Source: Cannabis sativa (taxonomy: Eukaryota; Streptophyta; Magnoliopsida; Rosales; Cannabaceae). From it: DNA of 64,000 nt. Both the position numbers and the translations under genes were made by a program. The notes under the pieces were generated by a model that worked only from the letters and a program-made list of their open reading frames with translations, had not been told where the DNA came from and did no database searches. The stretch lies in assembly GCF_029168945.1 (NCBI RefSeq), contig NC_083602.1, forward strand, positions 74,792,600 to 74,856,599, in the 5' to 3' direction. Below are positions 55,644-64,000 of the stretch, one piece after another. Position 1 is the stretch's first letter. Each line of letters opens with the position of its first letter.

Positions 55644-58600
55644 ATGGAAATTGATTTACTTGCAAGAAATTTGGAGTTTAAAACGATTGTTTGTATGTTC
55701 TTTGGATGGTATCATGTTGTATTGAGTGTTATTTGATGATTGATTGATGTTTGTGAAATTTTCGTGAAAAATAATTGCGATTTTATCTCTGGAATTATTT
55801 TTATTGGATAGTATGGAAAAAATTAAGCAAGTTAGCCTTTTACAGAACTTAATTTGGATTTTATTTGAATTAGTTATGATTTTTTGAAGATTTGAAAAAA
55901 TCGGGGCTGTGCTGATATTTTCCTGCGATCGCAAATCTGTCTGTACAGTTTCGAAATTTTTTGTTTTTCTTCAATTTTTCATGCTTTTTCATGGAATTAA
56001 CTTCCAATTTTTTATATAGTTTTGTATTTATACTATTACTATTCCTAATTCAATTCTAATTATCATTTTGAATTAATTTAATATTTTTTAAATTTAATTC
56101 AAGATATTAGTGTAATTTGAATTTGAATAGAATTAGTATCTATCTTCTTGCTTAAAAATCTATCGTATTTTTAAATTTGATTATATCTTATTTTTTTTAA
56201 ATTTAAGGTCAGATTTTATAAGATATTTATAAAATCTTTTAAGATATTCTTAAGATATCTTATCTTTTAAGATATTTTTAGTTATGTCTTATCTTTTAAG
56301 ATTTTTTTTTAAATCTTTTTAGATATTTTGACCTTATTTAAATTTAAAATAAGATATTTATAATCATGTAATTTTAAATAGATGTAAGATATTTTGCTAA
56401 CTTTTAAATTTTGTTATTTTATTTATTTAAATTAAATTTAAAATCTGAAAAGATATTTCATTTATCTTTTCTAATTTTTTTTTATAAAATAACATTTAAA
56501 ATTTAAAAGTAGTTAGCAATTTTTTTTTGAAATGAAATTTAGGTTGGTTGAAACCTAATTTTTCAAAAATTGTAGGTTTAATTTTAAATTTAAATTTTTT
56601 TTAAATTTTCGAATTTTTTTTATTATTTTTTTAAATTTTCGAAAAATAAATATTTTATTTATTTAATTAATTATTTCGAAATTAATTATTTAATTTAATA
56701 TTAAATAAATCCTACATCCAACTATCCAGCTAACCTTGTTGCAGGAGTATGTGTTTTACCTTATGTGTAAGTTTTCAAAACCTATTATTACTTGATTGCA
56801 AATAGCCATGGTTACTTTTTGCCAGATCTAATGATCTGATGGCTCCCTTGGTCAAGTTAATAATTTGTAACAGTTATATTTACAATCTTCTTTCATCTGT
56901 GTATGACCTAGCAACATGATAGGACCCATCCAAAGTGTGCCTGTGTGAGCCTATGTGTTTAATTTTATTATAGATACATATAGGTTGTTGTTGCTAAAAT
57001 AAATTATCATAGTTATTGATAGAATTTATTTAGGCCCATTTAGTTTTTGGGCCTATTCAATTAATAACAGTTGTTCTTATTAAGGTTAAATTCCTCTCTT
57101 TTGGGCCTTGTGTGAGAGTTGGGAGCCATAGAAGTGGGTACGACATACTGAACCCAGCACCCCCTCACACAAACCACCCCAATTGTGAAGGCCCATTTGC
57201 CTGATTTGAACAACTGTACTAGGTTAATTAAACTAGTTTAACCTAATAAAATTGATTAGCAACATAATTAATTTCATTTATTTTGAAATTAATTTAAGAA
57301 AATTATAGTTTAAAGAATTCTTTATTCTAAGCTAAACTATATGTATTTTCTTGTATTTAATTAAATATAGAATTATAACCATCTAGATTCTTTCTGAAGC
57401 CTAATTTAAATTTTTCATTAAATATTCCTATTTAAGTTGATATTTAGTTATCTTCAACTAACCAACTTAAATCTGAATATCTTTTGAATTTCAAATTTCA
57501 AAATTAAGTTGAGGAATTTTAGGCATTGGTTATTAAGATTCTTTAGATATTTTTTAAGTTAATATCTTTTCGAATATTAACTTAAAATGGAATATTTTCA
57601 AATTAAGTGGTTACAACTTAATTTTTGATATTTAATTAAATTTAAATTTGAAAAAAAATATTTAAGTTCTAGATTTTTTCTAATACAACTTAAATTAGAT
57701 ATTTTTTCAAATTTTGTGGAAAAGATACTTAGTCAAATAAGATATTTTCTAGATAGTTATTTCTAGACTACTTATTATTTCTAATATTAAATAGGAAAAT
57801 ATTATAAATTGTGAAATTAATTATTTAATTAATTTTGGTACAATTTATTTTAAGTATATTTTTCCTAGTATTAAACTAGAAATTAATAATTAAGCCTTCT
57901 CTACACTTAATTATTTATTTCTTGAATTAAATACATTTAATTAATTTGAAAATTAAATATCTAAGTTGATTTTTATCATCATACTTAAATATTTCTTTTT
58001 CATGACATTTAATTAAATAGAAAATTATTTTTAGTTGAAATTTAATTTTTCAACTAAATTTAAATAATTTTCAAAATATATTTTTTTTATTTTATTAATC
58101 AATTTTTGAAATTGCATTTCTTAAATGCTAGAATTTCGAATTTTATCTTGAAAAATAGATTAAGTTGTAAATTAATTATTTATTTTAATTAATTCTTGGA
58201 TCAACTTAAATCAATGATTTTTTCATTTATTGATTAATTTAAAATAAATTGAATTAAAGTATATTATTAGAAATTGAATTAATTAGTCAAAGGAAAAGTC
58301 TAGATAGATGATATTTATGCTTGAAGTATTTTTCTAGTGTATTTAATTAAATAGAAAATTAATATTTAAGTTGATTTTCATCATCATACTTAAATATTTG
58401 AAATTTTTCTTATATATTTAATTAAATAGGAAAATTATATTTTTTGTTGTAAATTAATTTTATTAATTAATTTTGGGCCAACATTAAATTAGAATAATTT
58501 TTCCAGGATTTTTTTTTATTTTAATATGCATTTTTTGAAAATTGTATTCTTATATACTTTAATTTTTCGAAATGCAATATATATTTATAGAAAATTAAAT

Positions 58601-60059
58601 TTGAGTTGTAAATTAATTTAAATTAATTTTTTAACAACTTAAATATTTTTTCTAAATATTTATTGGAAATTATTACTAAGATGGAAATAATTCATGTTAT
58701 TTTCATATCCATCTAAGTAAAATTTATAAATATTAAATTAAAATTTATATTTAGAATTTTTCATTCTAAATTGGAAATTTTAATTAAATAAATATATATT
58801 TAAAATAAATAGAATAAATAAAGAGAATCAAAGAAAATACAAGTCACTTTAAATAATGAGCTTGATTATTATTAAGACATTCGATCTCCATTGTGGGTTT
58901 TACACCGCGTTTGTTTTAGTGAGTAATCCTCCCTAATGGAGGAACGTTCATTAGCAATTTCGCACCGTTTAACCTCGCATGATAAGTTGTTCGTAAGTGT
59001 TTTGTATGGTATGGATCACCCTAATGGTGGCGACCATACTTGACTTGCAAATTATGAAACAATGGTGGAAGCTCATAAGATAGAATTGCCTTGACTCTCG
59101 CCTAAACGGGACAACGCTGAATTCCAATCTTGATCGAATAAAAGGTTGCTAGAATGTTTAACATTTTAGACGAGCTGACAACTCTATTCAATGAATGGTA
59201 GCTTTGACTCTCGCCTAAACGGGACACTGATATCAGTTTGTTGAAAACCTTGGAAATTATTTAGGATTGTAAGTTTTAGTATTTTCACTTGTCATTCCTA
59301 CTTGCTATATGTTTATAATTTCTGAATTATGTATGAATTTATATTGAACCATGTTATTTTCTGTTATTAAGTTGTAGTTTAATTTCGAATCTTCATTGTT
59401 GGTCTAACTTGGCTTGTTTATCTAATGAGATAAATCCCTAGTGGATTTTCACCATTAGACATTCATAATAGTGTTAGATCTCGAAAGATAAATATTGTAT
59501 ATGCGACATCTAGCTCTTCATCAATTGATGACACCTTAGACTAGTATTTTTACGATATGAAACAAGAAGATTATATAAATAAGATTACTTTGACTTTCGC
59601 TAATAGAAGCATCGTTGGATTCTTATTTTAAACGAAATTATCCTAATTCCTCTTAGCTTATTCATTTCGAATTAGCTTAATAACATATCATTGGATGAAT
59701 GGTCTATAAATCATTTCATGTCATTCTATATTTTCTCTTAAGAAATTAAATGACGCATATGATTGTAATCCCGAAATTCTATTCCCAATTGATATAAATC
59801 CTCAATTTTAGAAATCTCCTACTTGTATGGGCAAATCAAAGAGTTTGTATTAGTAGTAATGGTCCAAGAAAGAATTACTCATTATATTTGGTTGAATTTA
59901 AGTCTTTGACTTTAATTTTAGAATCCAAACAAAAATTTTCTTATATTTCTAATTCCAGAATACAATACAGTTACACTCTCTCAAGTGTTTAATATCCATC
60001 TTTCATTAATGGATTCAAACTGTATGGAATATGAGTTAGGCATTCTGTGACCAGGATCC
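55644..60059 (+). other. AT-rich non-coding interior of B
   Basis: Long AT-rich filler rich in ATTTAATT-type motifs. A less AT-rich part at 58850-59280 repeats GACTCTCGCCTAAACGGGAC twice (59093-59112, 59208-59227). About 59780-60060 weakly resembles a decayed Copia protease/pre-integrase region. No ORF. Confidence 0.6.
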
Positions 60060-61800
60060 ACTTGCACTATTCTAAGAACTCTTTGATGTAACTAAACCTA
60101 TGTCATCAATAGACACTACCACATTTTTTTTAATCTATGGCATTTGTATCTTGTTCATAGTGGATTTGACAAGATCAATCTCTGCAAAGAGTTAATATGC
60201 CTATATCCACTGAAAGTAGTTCATCTCATTCGCAGATGGATGTACATTCAGGGGTGGATATGAGTTTTTCGTTGTATTCTTAAAACGATAACTCTAGATT
60301 ATACCTTTTAGCAAAGAAATTTTAAATGTTTGAAAAATTTCATTAATTTCTATCAATGGTTAAAACCATTAAGGTGAGTGGTTAAAGATCTTGCGAACTG
60401 ATAGGGGTGGAGAAATAGTTAGTAGGTATGCAGTTCAAAGATCATTAAATTGATTTTTGAATTATATCCAAACTTACCTCCCCAGAAATTTCGAGTTGCA
60501 TGTTGATGATTAGTTACTAGTCGTTGCCTAATTCCTTCTATGGTAATACAATTTCAGAATGATGTAATGGTTGGCTACTTAATGTAAATCATTACTAGAT
60601 TCATGGATGACCTAATCGAAATGTTAAGAAAAGCTAGAACTGTTAACCATGGTTTGTTAGCTATTCTAAGTGATTAGGGGTGGACCATCCCATTGTCAAT
60701 AGATAAGAAAGTGTTTGTTCAAACAAATACTACTTTTCTAAGATAATGACTAAGTCTGAAAACAAGTAGCAAATAAAGGAGATATTTAATTCTTGATTCC
60801 AAAAGTGTTCTATCATCTTATATAACATATGATGATCCCACTACCTCTGTTGTCTTGTCACAACCGAAGAGATCAATACCATTTAGTTTTCTTCGACATA
60901 ATTCACGGTACCTCGTCGTAGTGGGAGAGTTTCTAGGAACTCACCTTCTTATGACTTGGGAGACACTAGTGATTAAAATTCATTGTGAGTGTAAACAAGT
61001 AATGGACTGTCAAGATGAGAAACTAAGAAGAAAGCCAATAGAACTATGGTTTAATCCATTCACATGGAGTAACCTAAAGTTTTCTACTACAAGGACATAA
61101 AAGGAAATTTTCGTTTATAAATCCATTCAATGGACTTAACAAAACTTCCTGTTCCTAGTATTATAGGTTTGAGTTTATCTAAACCTATGGCTTGTGGTAT
61201 ACCTGGTAATTACTTACTCTAATGCAAGCAACTTACTTTAGTAAGATGCTGAAGCATTTTCTTTCTAATGGCAATCTATAGAAGCTTCACAACTTCTTAG
61301 GTATAGATTTTATTTATCTAAGGAAAAGTCTCAACTATTCCACAAAAGATAAAGCCATGAAAGAATTTCTTATATCAACAGTGAGAGGTCTTAGATATGC
61401 TTTTGTATGCCTTAGACCAGACACCTGCTGTTTAGTGGGAGTAATGAGTAGGTATCAGATTAATCCAGGAGAAGAACATTGGAAGACAATCAAGTAAATC
61501 TTAAGATTAAGAAGAGGAACTATATGTTAGTCTATAAGGGTGTGTTTAAAACTCTTAGACTACACCATATCAGATTTCGAAATTTGCCTTTGTGCTAGTA
61601 AATCTTTCTGATAAGATGATGGTTACTCTGGGGGTGGAATAGTGATTTTGGAGAAGTGTAAAAACATATCTGAAGTCTCTAGGTCTACCATAGAGAGACT
61701 GAATGTTAAAGCTGCAGGAAAGGTACTTATTCAGTCTAAGGAAAGTTCTATACATCTTTGGCACCATTCCAAATTGCCTTAAACTACTAGTGTTAATTTC
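60060..61800 (+). pseudogene. Decayed Copia pol remnant in B
   Basis: Short in-frame pieces in Copia order. 60160-60200 resembles the GAG-pre-integrase motif (HSGFDKINLCKELI). 60388-60432 reads ILRTDRGGEIVSRYA, the integrase LRTDRGGEY motif. 61294-61345 resembles the RT region before RNase H (NFLGIDFIYLRKSL). 61381-61497 reads GLRYAFVCLRPDTC and VGVMSRYQINPGEEHW, matching the conserved Copia MYAMLCTRPD-type region. Many stops and frameshifts lie between. Integrase before RT is the Copia order. No function remains. Confidence 0.75.
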
Positions 61801-62040
61801 CTGATTAACCAAAAGTAGTTGCCAAAGGTATAGAATCCAGTATCCCAAGAGAGTAGACATATAGAGAGGAATTTCACATTATCAATGATTTTGTGATTAA
61901 GGAAGAGTAATAGTGGAGAAAAGGTTGTGGTTAATTCAACCTTTCAGATCCTATTACGAGGAGTTTACTACTACTACACTTGATTTCTATATCAAGGTGT
62001 TGAGATTATTTGAAACCCACGTATTGTTTTATATTAGTGC

Positions 62041-62049
62041 AAGTGGGAG
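62041..62049 (+). other. Polypurine tract of B
   Basis: AAGTGGGAG two bases before the 3' LTR start. Confidence 0.75.
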
Positions 62050-62051
62050 TT

Positions 62052-63920
62052 TGTTGGGTTTTATGCCCTAAATAAAACTCATTTCAATATAATCAGATTT
62101 ACTTATTAATATAGATCAGAAATAACATTTAATGTTGCATGGTTCACATGATTTATTTCATGATTATATGTACATAATGTATAGATTCATCTGAAACCCT
62201 TTTCACATACTTGATCCTGTTTATTGTGTCGTCAACACATTGGAAAGTAAACATGACTATGTGAATAAAGTTTCCTAGATTTATCAGACATAGGGTTTTA
62301 CTGATATGATAATCTACAACAGAGTTTACTTGCATTTGGAGAAGTGCTATGTTCTTTCTAGAGCATTGGTTAAAGTAAAGCTCAGGTTGGATGCATGGAG
62401 TATGCATCGGAAGGGACCGATATTGAACTTTGACTTAGATTTATTAAACTTACCGTAATATCTATTCAAGTCAATATCGCCTAGTTGATCCTAGATCAAA
62501 TGTTCTTAATCCTGTTATGATTAGGCTCAATCTTGAAAGGCTATTCGTGTTATTTGATTTGTTAGTTAAGCCTACTTTTAGGTCAGGGTGATACGTACAT
62601 TTTGGGAACACGGTAGTGCAATTGAGTGGGAGCGCTAGCATAAACATGGAATCTATAGCTTCTATCTGGCGAATAGTAAGCAAAGGATGATCTCCTTCGA
62701 GCTTGACCAAACGAACATAAATGGTGGAGTACTCCTTTCACATAAGCTGAAATATCATTTATACGGGGTCAAGTGTTTTAAGGAGTAAATACATTGTAGG
62801 GTGTAACGGTAATTTAATCCCTTTACAGTGTAGATCATTCATATAGAGGATCATTGATCACATTAGGATTATAACAATGGATAACTAATGATGTGTCTAT
62901 ATGGTGGAACATATAGAGCATTCTATATACTGAGAGTGCAATTCTAAGTTCTATGCGTGGATTCAACGAAGAATTAATAAGTTAGTGAATTTTAGTGCTA
63001 AATTCTTGATCTACTTATTGGAAGCTCGGTTATATAGACCCATGGTCCCCCCACTAGTTGAGATAATATTGCTTGTAAGACTCATCAATTATAATTCTCA
63101 AATTAGACTATGTCTATTTGTGAATTTTTCACTAAGTAAGCGCGAAATTGTAAAGAAGGAGTTTTTGGGGCATATTTGTTAATTATGATACTTTGTATGG
63201 TTCAATTAATAAATATGATAAATGATAATATTATTTAATAATTATTTATAGTTATTAAATAGTTAGAATTGGCATTTAAATGGTTGAATTAGAAAATTGG
63301 CGTTTTTGAGAAAATCAGATGCAGAAAAGGTAAAACTGCAAAATTGCAAAAAGTGAGGCCCAAATCCACTAGTATAGGGCCAGCCACTTTTGTAGGCAAT
63401 TTAAACTGATATTTTCATTATTTTAATGCCAAATAATTCAAACCTAACCCTAGTGGAATGCTATAAATAGATAGTGAAGGCTTCAGGAAAATTACACTTT
63501 TCTTGAGACTTTCTGAATCAGAAAAAACTGAGCCTTCTCTCTCCCTATCTTTAGCTGACCACTCTCTCTCTTCTTCCTTAGAATTTCGAAATCCTTAGTG
63601 TATGAGTAGTGCCCACACACATCAAGTGATACCTCAATCATACTGAGGAAGATCGTGAAGAAAGATCATCAGCAAAGGAGATTCAGCATCAAAGATTCAG
63701 AGAAAGAGATCCAGGTTCAGATATTGATAATGCTCTGCTACAGAAAGGAATCAAGGGCTAGATATCTGAACGGAAGGAGTCATATTATTCCGCTGCACCC
63801 AATGTAAGGTTTCCTAAACTTTATATGTGTTTAATTTATCTTTTTAGAAAGTTCTTATTTAGGATGTTAATAAACATACTTGTGAGTAGATCTAAGATCC
63901 TGGTAAAATAATTTCCAACA
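62052..63920 (+). repeat. 3' LTR of B
   Basis: 1869 bp, same length as the 5' LTR and nearly identical (differences for example near 62563, 62598, 62734, 62809, 63141 and 63158). Followed by TSD copy GGGAC. Confidence 0.95.
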
Positions 63921-63925
63921 GGGAC

Positions 63926-64000
63926 TAACTAATTATTTGCAACATAAGTGTGAAAGAGTTATATCTTAGGTACATTTTTCATACAATTATAAAATAAAGT
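63926..64000. other. Sequence right of B, continuing the interrupted locus
   Basis: 75 bases that should continue the hAT-like sequence left of 53760. Too short to classify. Confidence 0.4.

Larger units (their letters stand above)
53760..63920 (+). mobile_element. Non-autonomous Copia-type retrotransposon B, TSD GGGAC
   Basis: 10161 bp. LTRs 53760-55628 and 62052-63920 (1869 bp each), a PBS TGGCCTCAGAGCC, a purine tract AAGTGGGAG, and a perfect duplication GGGAC (53755-53759, 63921-63925). I find only about six differences between the LTRs (about 0.3 percent), so insertion was recent. Yet the 6.4-kb interior has no usable ORF: about 4.4 kb of AT-rich sequence, then a heavily mutated Copia-order pol. 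The element must have been copied by another element's enzymes. Confidence 0.93.

Noticed and set aside
60855..61100. 81-codon plus-strand frame in B
   Set aside because: A chance open stretch within the decayed Copia pol region; too short and mutated to be a gene.
1..64000. CRISPR array, prokaryotic operons, rRNA or tRNA genes
   Set aside because: None seen. The repeats are LTRs, microsatellites and transposon ends, and the Met/Asp tRNA matches are primer-binding sites only.

Overview
The window is flowering-plant nuclear DNA from a repeat-rich intergenic region. The evidence is plant-type Ty3/Gypsy and Ty1/Copia LTR retrotransposons, primer-binding sites matching plant initiator tRNA-Met and tRNA-Asp, a Helitron with plant-type ends, MULE-like elements with 9-bp target duplications, and long AT-rich stretches. 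I cannot fix the species from sequence alone; a eudicot fits. I see no host protein gene, tRNA, rRNA or CRISPR array. Nearly every base I can assign belongs to a transposable element, many nested in others.

Layout. 1-1042: LTR-like fragment. 2229-2716: MITE with terminal inverted repeats (TIRs). 3111-5212: solo Gypsy LTR, minus strand, target-site duplication (TSD) ACACA. 5412-18148: plus-strand non-autonomous element G with a tRNA-Asp-type PBS. G contains a younger minus-strand relative F (6977-12739, TSD ACAAC), a small MITE (14754-15078) and a MULE-like element (15682-17146). G's 3' LTR is cut at 18149 by H, a head-to-head pair of Copia-type LTR fragments (18149-29576). H is itself split by Gypsy element A (19452-28916, TSD CAATT). 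29577-32560: AT-rich DNA, a GC-rich patch and a second LTR-like fragment. 33133-37675: minus-strand Copia element J that encodes only Gag (TSD ATTAA). 37970-49890: a Helitron (K) split by Gypsy element C (40110-49684). 51136-53040: solo LTR D (TSD TGAAT). 53541-53759: a hAT-like terminus. 53760-63920: Copia-type element B with near-identical 1869-bp LTRs (TSD GGGAC) around a decayed interior.

Relationships. A and C share a nearly identical gag-pol region (chromovirus, Tekay/Del-like) but have different LTR subfamilies. Solo LTRs D and E are more distant members of the same LTR superfamily. All carry clusters of a 12-bp palindrome, CCGG-N4-CCGG, plus conserved palindromes near the LTR 3' end. 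In A and C the RT-RNase H-integrase core is open with all catalytic residues, while gag and protease are broken. F and G share a private open reading frame of about 300-355 codons that I cannot assign to gag or pol. B, F, G and J lack an intact pol and must have moved using enzymes supplied in trans.

The least described items are the F/G private protein, the CCGG-N4-CCGG arrays, and the tandem hairpins with compensatory changes in the Gypsy LTRs.
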